Assembly (NCBI GenBank): GCA_943736015.1 | Contig: OX031068.1 | Span: 27,784,296-27,848,295 of the forward strand | Source: Tridacna crocea | Taxonomy: Eukaryota > Mollusca > Bivalvia > Cardiida > Cardiidae | Reading direction: 5' to 3' | DNA length: 64,000 nucleotides | Part shown: piece after piece, positions 21,844-32,811 of the stretch | Layout of the letters: each line of letters opens with the position of its first letter | Position numbering within the stretch: the first letter of the stretch is position 1 | Notes under the pieces: generated by a model | Told to the model about the DNA's origin: nothing | Databases searched by the model: none | The model's input: the letters and a program-made list of their open reading frames with translations, nothing else | Program-made: the position numbers and the translations under genes

Positions 21844-22060
21844 TTATGGATTGAAAGATTGTTGATTGTATTTTATTATATACCTAGCAGTGAAATCCTG
21901 GAATTTCCCAGTGTAACAAATTTTGATATCATCACTAGTGACGTTATCAACTTTCACTTTCACTTCCTGACGTAATTTGGGAACTACTTTTTTTTCGGCT
22001 TCATTTTTTTCGACTTTCAAATGCAAAATTACAAATAATTAAGTTAATAAGGTATATAAT
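21844..22060. other. unassigned 60-codon minus ORF region
   Basis: The minus-strand ORF 21844-22026 (MHLKVEKNEAEKKVVPKLRQ) is Lys/Glu-rich with no family match I recognise. It lies beside a foldback and is probably part of that repeat. Confidence 0.25.
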
Positions 22061-22225
22061 AGATAGAATCATCAACTGTTTATTTTTGATATGAAAAATA
22101 TCTCACTCGGACGCGTCGTAAGGCGTTAAAAAATCTCGTGCTGCGCACTCGTTTTTTCAACGCCTAACAACACATCCTCGTGAGATATTTTTCATATCAA
22201 AAATAACCAGTTGATTATCCTCTAT
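22061..22225. repeat. foldback with GAGATATTTTTCATATC arms
   Basis: Left TTGATATGAAAAATATCTCA is exactly inverted at 22183-22204, with outer ATCAACTG/CAGTTGAT. The GC-richer centre (GCGTTAAAAAATCTCGTGC) is itself a second, imperfect inverted repeat. Confidence 0.85.
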
Positions 22226-22590
22226 GTTTTACACCATTTTCAACATTATTTCAGAATTATTGTGGATACCAGCACACCTATCAATGCTTTCCTAGTCTAT
22301 TTTACTAGTACTCTGCTTAATTTCCTTTGCAAATCACTGGCTGCTTTCCCATATAATTATCGTCAAGATAATAGTCAGTGGCAGAAGAGGAATGGATCCT
22401 GTTGCTGTGGAAATATGGAGCCAGGTCACCGAGAGCAATTCTAGAAAAGTGCTTGTGGTCAAGCTAGATGTCAAATTTTGTTTGTTTGTTTGTTTGAAGG
22501 GTGTTTTATGCCACTTTCAATGTTATTTCAGTCAAATCACAGTGACTGATCACATTTTCGTGTTTCCTGGGTTTCACCAGTACTAGGCCC
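22226..22590 (+). mobile_element. two SINE tail fragments
   Basis: TTTTCAACATTATTTCAGAA (22236) and GCCACTTTCAATGTTATTTC (22510) are copies of the SINE tail found at 19205. Tails without clear tRNA heads. Confidence 0.5.
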
Positions 22591-23229
22591 GGGGTTTTTT
22601 TACTCTATAGAATAGGACCTCGGCCTTTCTCTATGGCATGTCGTAGAAGGCGACTAAAATTAGAGACAAACGGCTGCTTTCCTCGTAATTCGTAGGATTG
22701 CAGCAGGCTGGGTAGTTCTTATTCCAAATCCTATATTTTTTTTCTTGATGTAAATAGGGTTTGGAATGGGAATCAATTGGCCTGTGGGACCCCGTGTGGT
22801 TTAATCGGGGGTATAAGAATAAACCACTGCAGTCCCGCGATCGTCACATCTGCCATTTCATCTGGCGGAACAAAAGTGACAGCATGCATGTCGTAAAAGG
22901 CGACAAAAGGGGCATCATTTTGTGTTTCATCTATTCCTCATTTATCATGTTTGTCTTATGTTGTTGCACATGTATGTTATTTTCACCTTGCATTATTGTT
23001 TACTAAGTAAGTGCACCCAATATGACCCAAGTTGTTGACGGGCCATAAAACACTGTTCACTATTCATACCAGTACTAGGCTAGGCTCTGGTGAAATTTTC
23101 ATTTCAATCATTATGAAAACTTGGAAGAATGTTGGCAAAATGGTTCATGTTTGGTCCAAGACCGGTGTACAACTTCAGGGCTATCATGGCCCTCTTGTTA
23201 ACATTGATGGTGACGCAACAACTCATATC
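22591..23229. repeat. low-copy repeat with a third CCCTCTTG-ended fragment
   Basis: ATGTCGTAGAAGGCGACTAA (22637) recurs as ATGTCGTAAAAGGCGACAAA (22888). The stretch closes with CAGGGCTATCATGGCCCTCTTG-type sequence at 23176-23197, the same terminus as the pearl-like families. Confidence 0.5.
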
Positions 23230-23230
23230 C

Positions 23231-23918
23231 TAACCCTTTACCACACAATCCTGACCAAAAACTCTTTACTACAAGAGAAAAATCTGACTTGTCTTACTTG
23301 AAAGCATTTACAGATAGTAACATGTATGTGCCCTGAATGATGAAATTCGTCAATGATAGAACAGAAAGCATTGTTGGGAAAGGAGAAAATGCAGGTTACC
23401 AACATTTTCTCTTTTTCCCTTAATGTCTTCAAAGGCCCTCCTTTTCAGGGTCTTTAAAAGTTGGGAATGTATGGTAAACGGTTAAAGTCTTTACCAAACG
23501 ACAAAATTTTGCACAGGTTTAAATTGAAAGCATCTGCAGATAAAAAAACGATTTCTGCCTTTGATAGGAAAGAAAACAATGTAGGGAAAGGAGAAAATGC
23601 TAGTTACCAGCATTTTCCCCTTTCACCACAATGTTTTCAATAGCCATTTTTCCCCAAGGCAACAAAAAATTGGGATTATGTGATAAAGGGTTAAAAACCC
23701 TGAAAAAAAGAAGCCTTTGTAAAATACTGTGGGCTCACAACTTAACACTTTACCACACAATCCAAAAATCTAACAACCCCGAGAATAAGGCTGTTTTAAA
23801 AGGAAAAAAATACTGTTAACCAGCATTTTCTCCTTTTCCCACAATATTTTCAACTCTTTCACAGCCAAAATCTCATAATCCTAGCCACATTTAAACTGTC
23901 ATCTGCAAATGCTTTAGA
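23231..23918. mobile_element. array of M1 copies and stubs
   Basis: A minus stub (23231-23258), two plus copies sharing TTAA at 23482 (23259-23485 and 23482-23694), a minus stub (23695-23731), and a minus copy truncated at 23918. This implies repeated targeting of M1 ends by M1. Confidence 0.75.
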
Positions 23919-24018
23919 GGTATTCTGGCCAATTTTAGTTTTGGTTTGACACTGTCAGGTATTTAGATCCAACTGAAGCTTTACTTATTGGAACATCACC
24001 CCATCTAATATTGGGAAA

Positions 24019-24229
24019 TTAACCCTTTACCCTACAGCAAAATTGAAAGCATTTTGTGTACAAAAATTTTAAAGTGGCTCAAATGACAATTTTTCTTTGA
24101 TAGGGTAGAAAACTTAGTGGGAAAAGGAGAAAATGCTGGTTACCAGCATTTTCTTCTTTTCCCTCAATGTTTTCAAAATGCTTCTTCCTCAGGGTCATTA
24201 AAAGTCATCATTGACTGGTAAAGGGTTAA
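24019..24229 (+). mobile_element. M1 MITE, type-2 long arm, shortened
   Basis: TTAA on both sides. The long arm is abbreviated (CTACAGCAAAATTGAAAGC). Hairpin intact. Confidence 0.85.
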
Positions 24230-24399
24230 GGGTAACGGTGCTATTTTTTTTTGAAAAGTCACACAAGACATTGCTATGATACAAGGTTCATAAGGTAATT
24301 TGTCATTGGTAGTTTTAAGAATTTGATTTTTTTAGCAGCAAATGAATGTTATTTTGAGCATTTGTCATTAATATTGTTATCTGTAAACCTTTTTTAATG

Positions 24400-24540
24400 A
24401 AATACCACATTTTTATGACTCTGAGAGAAAGCTTTTGAAACACAGTGGAATAAGAATGAAATGCTGCTCTCACAAAATGTTGTTAACCAACACCTTCACC
24501 TTTTTTACTCTCTCTGGAACAAACTGTATTCTGATTTAAT
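24400..24540 (-). mobile_element. decayed M1 remnant
   Basis: AATACCACATTTTTATGACT, CTGAGAGAAAGCTTTTGAAA and a mutated hairpin are recognisable. No clear ends. Confidence 0.45.
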
Positions 24541-24721
24541 ATCCATCAAAGTACATAGAAATTAGCATACTTCTACTTATTTTTTATTTAAAAGAAAGTT
24601 TTAAAAACATTTTTGTTGGGAATTTTGAAAATGAAATACCTGGTACATGGACTATATATATAAATTATATGAAATGTAATAAGGTTTTTTTTTTTAATGC
24701 CATGGCAGTATATATATGAAA

Positions 24722-24798
24722 ACTCCTGTAGTTTAATGGTAAAACACCTCTACATAGTCCAAATAGAGGAAATCTGAGTTCAAGTCTCAGTGGGAGTC
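24722..24798 (+). tRNA. tRNA-like sequence with oversized anticodon loop (probable pseudogene)
   Basis: The 7-bp acceptor stem ACTCCTG pairs with TGGGAGT (two G-U pairs). D arm GTTT/AAAC. T arm CTGAG-TTCAAGT-CTCAG is perfect. Box A is TAGTTTAATGGT and box B AGTTCAAGTCTC. The anticodon stem CCTCT/AGAGG closes a 13-nt loop instead of 7, so an anticodon cannot be assigned: a tRNA pseudogene, a SINE head, or a gene with a tiny intron. Confidence 0.6.
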
Positions 24799-25093
24799 AT
24801 AAAATAGCTGTTAAGGCATCATTTCTTATTTCTATTTCGTTTCGTCTATGTTTAATGTACTCCTTGTTTCAATTTTCATCCACTGATATCATTTTATCAC
24901 ATAACCTCCCTTGTTTTTAGTGTAATATACCCATTTTCAATTTTCTTATCTTACACAAGTTCGATATCACATTTTTGTGACATCATTTTTGACGTCATTT
25001 TGTACGCATTTCATACAAGTCAGTGGGTCCCATGGAAAATACTGCAGGTTCATTTATGGATGTTTTTGCATCATCTGATCTATATTTTGTAAA

Positions 25094-25246
25094 ATGTGAT
25101 TATGTGATATAAAGAATCTGACATTCATGGGCATTTGAGATAAAAATTTTATTAAACTCGCCAGAGGCTCGCTTAATAACATTTTCCTGGACTTGTTTAA
25201 TAAAAACTTATCTCAAAGGCCAACTCATGTCAGATCCTATATTTAT
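25094..25246. repeat. foldback sequence
   Basis: GATATAAAGAATCTGACATT and TTGAGATAAAAATTTTATTAA at the left are inverted at the right (TTTAATAAAAACTTATCTCA, ATGTCAGATCCTATA). Confidence 0.7.
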
Positions 25247-25340
25247 TATTTTCAGTATAATTATATTTAATCATTAACTGTAGAATCTACAACTGTCTTG
25301 TCTGACTATCGTAGGAATGGTAGTAAATGGTATGAAACTT

Positions 25341-26850
25341 TTAACCCTTTACCACACAATCCTGACTTTTAACGACCCTGTTAAAGAAGCCTTTTGACAA
25401 TATTGTACGAAATGGAAAAAAATGCTGGTAACCAGCATTTTCTCCTTTTCCTACAATGTTTTCTACCCTTCACAAAACAGAATTTCGAATTTTCAGTCAC
25501 TTTTTAGCTCACCTGAGCACAACATGCTTAAGGGGAGCTTTTAGGGTCACCTGGTGTCCGTCGTCTGTTGTCCGTCGTGCGTCAGTGTGTCGTGCGTCAT
25601 CAACAATTCTTTAAACATCAACTCCTCCTAAACCGCTGGGCCAATTTGGACCAAACTTGGCTGGAATGTTCCTTGGGAGGTCCTCTTTAAAAATTGTCCA
25701 CAGAATTTGATTCCGTCAAAAACTCTGGTTGCCATGGCAACGAAATGGAATTTTTTAGGAAATTCTTTAAAAATCTTCTCCTCTAAAACCGCTGGTCAGA
25801 TTTTAAAATAATTTCACAGAGATGTTCCTTTGGTGACCCTTAAAAATTGTTCGTGAAATTTTGATCCGTCAAGAAACATGGCTCTGGTGAATGGGGGCTT
25901 CTTGCACTATACAGAAATGAAGAAATTCTTAAAAATTCTTCTTCTCAGAAACCGCTGGCCAGATTATAAAATAGTTTCACAGAGATGTTCCTAGGGTGAC
26001 CCTTTTCAAAAAGTGTTCGCGAAATTTTGATCCGTCAAGAAACATGGCTCTGGTGAATGGGGGCTTCTTGCACTATACAGAAATGAAGAAATTCTTAAAA
26101 ATTCTTCTTCTCTGAAACCGCTGGCCAGATTTTAAAATAATTTCACAGAGATAGTCCTTGGATAACCCTTTTCAAAAACTTTTCGTGAAATTCTGATAGG
26201 TCAAGCAACCTGGCTCTGGGGAATGGGGGCTACTTGCGCTATAGGGAAATGGAGAAATTCTAAAAAATTCTTCTTCTCTCGAACGGCTGGTCAGATTTTG
26301 AAATAATTTCACAGAGATGTTCCTTGGATGACCCTTTTCAAAATTTTAAAAATTGTTAATGAAATTTTGATTCATCAAGAAACATGGCTCTGGTGGGGGC
26401 TACTTGCACTTTAGGGCAATGAAGAAATTCTTAAAAATTCTTCTTCTCTGAAATGGCTTGTCAGATTTTGGAAAAGTTTCACAGAGATATTCCTTGGGTG
26501 ACCCTTTTCAAAAATTGTTCGTGAAAGTTTGATTCGTCGAGAAACATTGCTCTGGTGAATGGTGGCTACTTGCACTACATGTATATGGAAATGAAGAAAT
26601 TCTTGAAAATTCTTCTTCTCTGAAACTGCTGGTCAGATTTTGAAAGGACTTTTACAGGTAACCTTTTAAAAATTGCTTGTCAAAATGATGATTTTGTTTC
26701 CAGTGTTTCAATACCTTCAAAAAAAAGGCTATGGTCCTCTCAAAAATTCAGCTGAGCGATCCAGGGCCATTTTGGCCCTCTTGTATTTTGTTGTCTGCAA
26801 ATGCTTTCAATTTGGACAGACCTAAAATTTTGTCATTTGGTAATGGGTTT
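25341..26850 (-). mobile_element. M1 MITE split by a pearl-like element
   Basis: 25341-25505 (TTAACCC... TCAGTCACTTTT) continues at 26784 with TATTTTGTTGTCTGCAAATG. The host sequence CACTTTTATTTTG is split at its T-run. The right terminus has mutated to GGGTTTA. Confidence 0.9.
25506..26783 (+). mobile_element. pearl/Helentron-like element, complete copy 3 (inside M1)
   Basis: AGCTCACCTGAGCACAACAT to TGGCCCTCTTG, about six units. The X-box site is GGTTGCCATGGCAACG. Because the host M1 sequence is known, both insertion boundaries can be read precisely: no target duplication beyond T/A ambiguity. Confidence 0.9.
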
Positions 26851-26938
26851 ACCCTTTACAACACAGTCTCGACTTTTAATGACCCTGTTAAAGAAAGCCT
26901 TTTGAAAACATTGTGGGAAAGGAGAAAATGCTGGTAAT
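26848..26938 (-). mobile_element. M1 left half
   Basis: Abuts the previous M1 at TTTACC. Runs to GGAGAAAATGCTGGTAA, where coding-like sequence begins. Confidence 0.75.
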
Positions 26939-27183
26939 TCCTTCTGATTGCTCGGGCTATTTATTTCAGTTTCTACAGGTGTGTTTTGAGGGGGATCAAC
27001 AGTAAATGGCATTTTAAATTCTTCAAAGAATGTTACCATATCAAATTCATCCTGCTGAACAAAGTACAATGAGCTGCTGACCAAGTCATTAATTTGTGCA
27101 AGTTGCTTGTAACAGGTCATACACCCCAATGTCAAAATTTGTTTCTTCACTCCTTTTATTTTAAAGATAAATTGAATCAACAC
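26939..27183 (-). pseudogene. unidentified coding-like fragment
   Basis: About 80 minus-strand codons read KKQILTLGCMTCYKQLAQIN, LVSSSLYFVQQDEFDMVTFF, then FTVDPPQNTPVETE and SPSNQKELP, before running into the M1 hairpin at 26938. The composition (CxxC, balanced hydrophobics, no low complexity) looks like real protein, but I do not recognise the family. Possibly an exon or an exon fragment captured next to a transposon. Confidence 0.35.
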
Positions 27184-27757
27184 ATTTTGTATATTTTCCC
27201 TATTTTTCCGAATTTGATGGGTTTGACAGCTCTTTCAGACAACAGATGATGGCATCTGTGTAGAACAGATGCTTTATTGAAAAAATTAATGAACTGACAA
27301 CACTAAAAAATGGTCTATAATACCCCCATTCCACTAGGCCGTGATATAGAACGCTCTCCTAGAGCACCATAAATTGCCATGCAGAGCACCAAGTACGCCA
27401 ATAATGTAACAGATCTTTAGCGGATCGCACAGATCGCCAAGATCACCATCAGTCTACACACTTGCAAAAAAGATCTGTGGCGATCTGATCAGAATGCCAT
27501 GCAATTGCTATTTAATCACTTAAATCACTGTCAAAATGCAACTTGAACATAAACATTGTAACTGGAGCACTATTGGGTCACTCAAGAGCGCAAATGTTTG
27601 CCAGTATGAATGTCATCGTGCTCCTGTATGATCTGATAGCGACCATTACAGATGCAGTAGTGCTCTGTTGCAATCAAGTGGCGATATGATAGTGCTCCCA
27701 TACAATCAAGTGGCGATATGATAAGAGTGTCGGTTTCGGCTACCCTCATTTCAGGGT

Positions 27758-27965
27758 GGACCAGTAGTGCAGTGGTAAAATGCTGGACTTTCAATTCCGA
27801 GGCCAGAGGTTCAATACCTGGCCCAACCAGGACGTACCTTTCTGAGACACCTTGTGTTTCCCACCAACTAGAGGTGAACTGGTTTGGAACCCAGAGGTAG
27901 CCTCGTGTGTGTTGATGCTTTCTTTCGTTCATGTTAAGGAACCAAGGAGGTCTCTACCATGTAAT
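27758..27965 (+). mobile_element. tRNA-derived SINE
   Basis: GGACCAGTAGTGCAGTGGTA (box A TAGTGCAGTGGT) and box B AGAGGTTCAATACCTGG. The body contains TTTCCCACCAACTAGAGG. Confidence 0.78.
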
Positions 27966-27982
27966 GCCTCGAGCAAGGAGGG

Positions 27983-30125
27983 ACCTTAAAGGAGGCTGCC
28001 TCCTTCAGATTTTGCAACAAAAGTTTTACAAAAATGCAAAAAAATCATCAGTATTATACTCCTAAAGCCCTTTAATTGGCGTTCATAAAACCCCAGTAGT
28101 CGAAAACATATCCGACGACACGAGAAATTAGAGATTTACTACAGCCCAGGCTGACACCAACGGGAGACACATTCTATTTTTAGATGATCAATTCTCTCAT
28201 TTACAGACAGGGATAAACAGACAAAGTTTCAAACATAGCGTCCAAAGAAGACATTATGGAAAATAATCATTACGTGTTTGTTATGTAATGGAATTTAAGC
28301 GTTATTAGTCACATGCCAGTCACTTGGCATTCCCACAATGCTTTATTGATTGTTGGCGCAAAATCTAAAAATATCTTTAGAGGCTACAAGCCTTTTAGGG
28401 GAACACTATCAAAAAAAAAAATATTTTTAGCTCACCTGAGACAACGTGCTCAAGGGGAGCTTTTAGGATCACCCGGTGTCCGTTGTGCGTCGTCCGTCGT
28501 GCGTCGTCAACAATTCTTTAAACATCAACTCCTCCTAAACCGCTTGGCGGATTTGGACCAAACTTGGCAGAAATGTTCCTTGGGAGGACCTCTTTAAAAA
28601 TTGCTCACAGAATTTGATTCCATCAAAAACTCTGGTTGCCATGGCAACCAAATGGAATATTTTAGCAAATTCTTTGAAAATCTTCTCTGAAACCGCTTGT
28701 CGGATTTTGAAATAATTTCACAGATATGTTCCTTTGGTGACCCTTTTCAAAAATTGTTCGTGAAATTTTGATCCGTCAAAAAATGTGGCTCTGGTGAATG
28801 GGGGCTACTTGCACTATACAGAAATGAAGGAATTATTTAAAAATCTTCTCCTCTAAAACCGCTGGTCGGCTTTTAAAATAATTTCACAGACATGTTCCTT
28901 GGGTGACCCTTTTCAAAAATTGTTCGTGAAATTATGATCCGTCAAAAAATGTGGCTCTGGTGACTGGGGGCTACTTGCATTATACAGAAATGAAGGAATT
29001 CTTAAAAAATCTTCTCTGAAACCGCTGGTCAGATTTTGAAATAATTTCACAGAGTTGCTCCTTGGGTGACCCTTTTCAAAAATTGTTCGCGAAATTTTGA
29101 TTGGTCAAGAAACGTGGCTCTGGTGAATGGGGGCTACTTGCACTATACAGAAATGAAGGAAATCTTAAAAATTCTTCTTCTCTGAAACAGCTGGTCGGCT
29201 TTTGAAATAATTTCACAGAGTTGTTCCTTGGGTGACCCTTTTCAAAAATTGTTCGCGAAATTTTGATCCGTCAAGAAACATGGCTCTGGTGAATGTGCTA
29301 CTTGCACTATACAGAAATGAAGAAATTCTTAAAATTTCTTCTTCTCTGAAAAAGCAGGTTAGATTTTTAAATAATTTCACGGACTTGTTCCTTGGGTGAC
29401 CCTTTTCAAAAATTGTTCACGAAATTTTGATTGGCCAAGAAACATGGCTCTGGTGAATGTGGGCTACTTGCACTGTACAGAAATGAAGAAATTCTTGAAA
29501 ATTCTTCTTCTCTGAAACCCGTAGTCAGATTTTAAAATAATCTGACAGAGATTTTCCTTGAGTGACCCTTTTCAAAAGCTGTACATATAATTTTGATCCG
29601 TCAAGAAACATGGCTCTTGTGAATGGGGGCTACTTGCACTATACGGGCATGATGAAATTCTTGAAAATTCCCTTTCTCTGAAACCCCTGGTCAGATTTTA
29701 AAAGAAATTTTCCGAAATGTTCCTTGGGTGACCTTTTTCAAAACTTGTTCGTAAATTTTGATCCATCAAGAAACATGGCTCTTGTGGATGGGAGCTACTT
29801 GCTCTTATACAGAAATGAAGAATTCTTTAAAATTCTTCTTTTTGAAACTGATGGTCAGATTTTGAAATGACTTTTACAGGTGACCTTTTGAAAATTGCTT
29901 GGCAAAATTATAAACTTGGTTCCAATGTTTCAATACCTCAAAAAAGAATAGACTATGGTCATCTCAGAAATTCAGGTGAGCAATCCAGGGCCATCTTGGC
30001 CCTCTTGTTTGTAATTTTATGAGTCTTAATTATTGATGATTTGTATTATTTTTTCATATAAATTTCAGTGACACATATAGTTCTGAATTTGGTGAGATAA
30101 TTATAAACATTCTAAATACTCACCT
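27983..30125 (+). mobile_element. element X copy 2, interrupted
   Basis: Begins TTAAAGGAGGCTGCCTCC, ends ATACTCACCTTTAA. Same block order as 466-1016. The pearl-like element splits its T-rich run at 28428. Confidence 0.8.
28429..30007 (+). mobile_element. pearl/Helentron-like element, complete copy 4
   Basis: AGCTCACCTGAGACAACGTG to CATCTTGGCCCTCTTG, about eight units, the longest here. X-box palindrome GGTTGCCATGGCAACC at 28636. Inserted in a T-run of element X. Confidence 0.9.
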
Positions 30126-30726
30126 TTAATCCTAATAAGCAATTCCATCATCATTTTGCTTTTGGAAACCACCTGGAGCAGATACAATGAAAAATTCATT
30201 GGTCAACTACAGTAGGTCATCCAGGGGAAGGCGCCAAAGGAGCGTCAAAGCCTCAGGCTGCTAACAGAGCGAAAACAGATCGTATAAGGTCTCAACTCCT
30301 AGCCAGGCTATGATAGTGACCGTGTATTGTTCAATCGCTATCGGATCTCAATGGTCATCATTTTGATCAGGGTGTTATCTTAGAGGAAGTATCCTCATAA
30401 TTACCAAACCGGCAGCGATCTAAGGCAATCTACGGGACTTTGTATGAGCGCACAGAGCGCCGTAGATTGCGGCCTCGTGGAATGGGGTTATAAGTTGTTT
30501 TTCATATACATGCGTGGAATACCGACATAAACATTTGTTTCAAATTGAAAATATCACCCGAAAATATTCAGTTTTTAAAATTTAATTCTCAAAGTCAGGT
30601 CTAGGACAAGATCAGAAATCGAATGTCATTGCAACACTTGGATGGAAGAAGTTCTGTTTCTAATTGGCCATGTGACTAACTAAAGGATAACAGAATAAAT
30701 ATGTCTAATATTTGGTCAGATGTGAG

Positions 30727-30909
30727 TTAACTCTTTACCGAACAACAAAATTATACCCTAGTCCAAATTGAAAGCGTTTGCAGACAACAAAATAAAAGTG
30801 ACTAAAATAATTGAAATTTGATTTGGGAAGGGTAGAAAACATTGTGGGAAATGTTTTCAAAAGGCTTCTTTCTCAGGGTTGTTAAAAGTCGTGTGTGGTA
30901 AAGGGTTAA
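30727..30909 (+). mobile_element. M1 MITE lacking its hairpin
   Basis: Both TTAA ends are intact, but the palindrome is deleted, leaving CATTGTGGGAAATGTTTTCA. Confidence 0.85.
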
Positions 30910-31118
30910 AGATGAAAAGCGATTTTTTACCCAAATGAATATAAGATTCCAAGTGCCTCAAGAGTTAACAGCTTTGAAGCAGACAGCTTTTGGAAATACA
31001 TGTAGTTAAAAATTTGGTAAACCAAGCAAATTAACATTTTTGTAAAATATTACTTTTAGAGTCTTCATGGATCCATATTTTGTGATGATTTAATTGGAAT
31101 GATGGATCGAGATGCATT

Positions 31119-31659
31119 TTACTCTTTAGCACACTTTTAACGACTTTTATTCCTATTTTTAACGACCCTGAGAAAGAAGCCTATACAAAACATTGTTGAA
31201 AAATAGAGAATGATGGTAACCAGAATTTTCTCCTTTTCACACAACATTTTCTACCTTATCAAAATCAGAAATCATATTACAAATATTTAATTTGTTGTCT
31301 GCATATGCTTATAATTTGGTCCAGTCCAAAGATTTGTTGTGTAGTAGAGTAAACTTGTTTTTATGCCAATGCCTTACAAAAATGTTTTCAGTTTGAACCG
31401 GTAGAGACTTTTCTTGTTTAGTACAGTGTTAGAACATTTACAGAGTCTGCAGAAAGCAACAGGTTTAGCTCTTTACCAAGGAACTCAATTTTAGACTGGT
31501 CCAATTTGAAAGCAATTGCAGATGATAAATAAAAAGTGGCGAAAATTACACAATTTTTCTTCGATACAGCAGAAAACATTGTGGGAAAAGGAGAAAATGT
31601 TTTCATGATCATTTTTTCTAAGGGTCGTTAAAAGTCGGGATTGTGTGGTGTAGAGTTAA
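31119..31659. mobile_element. two M1 copies (31119-31353 minus, 31464-31659 plus)
   Basis: The first has decayed ends and an eroded hairpin. The second keeps TTAA at its right, with the right half of the palindrome deleted after GGAGAAAATG. Confidence 0.75.
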
Positions 31660-31784
31660 AGGGGTAATTTCTATTTATTTACTGTGTTGTCTCACAGACA
31701 CACACACAGACGGATACAGGTAAATTTATATGTCCCCATATCATTGTGGGGGCATAAAAATAAAAAGGAAATAGAGCTTGTAAC

Positions 31785-31850
31785 ACGCAGTTTCTCCATT
31801 TATTTTTAAATATCTTTGCCATCAGGGTTGAGATGTGTGGTAAAAGGTTT
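31785..31850 (+). mobile_element. M1 right-end stub
   Basis: TTTCTCCATTTATTTTTAAA and GGTTGAGATGTGTGGTAAAA resemble the short arm. Weak. Confidence 0.4.
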
Positions 31851-31859
31851 TTGGTCTTC

Positions 31860-32165
31860 AATCTATGAGGAAAAGTAATAAAAATAACACTTCTAAGAAC
31901 ATTTTATCAATGTTGTTTTCTGTTTTTTAATGTTTTATTCACCAGTATGATATATTATCATTACAAATATCTTTCACATTATAGATGGCTAAATAAGGAA
32001 ATCACATGACATAAAAATGGAGGTCTGATTGCACAATATTAGCTACATGTAAAATCTACAAGTGTGGATGTACTCTACAACAATGTTTTAAACATTATTT
32101 CTGCTTTTGTTATATCTGCCAGAGAATGCATGTATTGTGGTATTAAAGCCAATGCCTATAATTGT
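31860..32165. other. no feature recognised
   Basis: AT-rich spacer between M1 copies. Confidence 0.4.
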
Positions 32166-32811
32166 TTAACTATACCAAACAATCCCTGGTTTTCGTGACT
32201 CTGTGCAAGAAGCTTTTTGAAAACACTGACAGAAAAGGAGAAAATGCTGGTAACCAGCATTTTCTCCTTTCTCCCACAATGTTTTCTATCCCTCCAAAAA
32301 CAAAACAAAGAAAATCAATTCTTGAGTCACTTTAAATTTGTTATCTGCAAATGCTTTCAATTTGGAACAGTCTAAAATTTTGTCTTCCTGTAAAGAGTTA
32401 ACCCTTACCATGTGGCAAATTTTCAGATTTGTCCAACATCAAAGCACATGCTGAGGACAAACCAAAGGTGGCTAAACCAATGACACATGCCTTTATTTGA
32501 GTAGAAAACTTTGGGAGAAGAAGAAAACATGGGGAAGCAGCATTTTCTCCTACTCCCAGAATGTTTTCAAAAGCTTACTTTCTCAAGGCCATTAACCTTT
32601 AACCACATAATCCCAACTTTTGACGACCTTGAAAAATAGTCTTTTGAAAACCTTACAGGAAAAGGAGAAAATGCTGGTAACTAGCATTTTCTCTTTTTCC
32701 CGCACTTTCTATCCTTCACAAAACAAAATTACAATTTTTAGTCACTTTTGTCATCTGCAAGTGCTTTCGCTTTGGAGTAGTCCAAAATTTTGTCATTTGG
32801 TGAAAATTTAA
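32166..32811. mobile_element. three back-to-back M1 copies sharing TTAA sites
   Basis: Minus 32166-32401, plus 32398-32595, minus 32592-32811. Each junction is a single TTAA. The middle copy is the most diverged, the outer two have good hairpins. Confidence 0.85.

Larger units (their letters stand above)
27321..30488. mobile_element. TIR element W containing SINE, element X and a pearl-like copy
   Basis: Left TACCCCCATTCCACTAGGCC is inverted at the right (GGCCTCGTGGAATGGGGTTA), flanked by TATAA-like sequence (27316-27320, 30489-30493). Inner flanks share GATC-rich motifs (CAGATCGCCAAGATCACC; TGATCAGGG). Subtracting the nested insertions leaves about 1 kb, non-coding. Confidence 0.75.
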
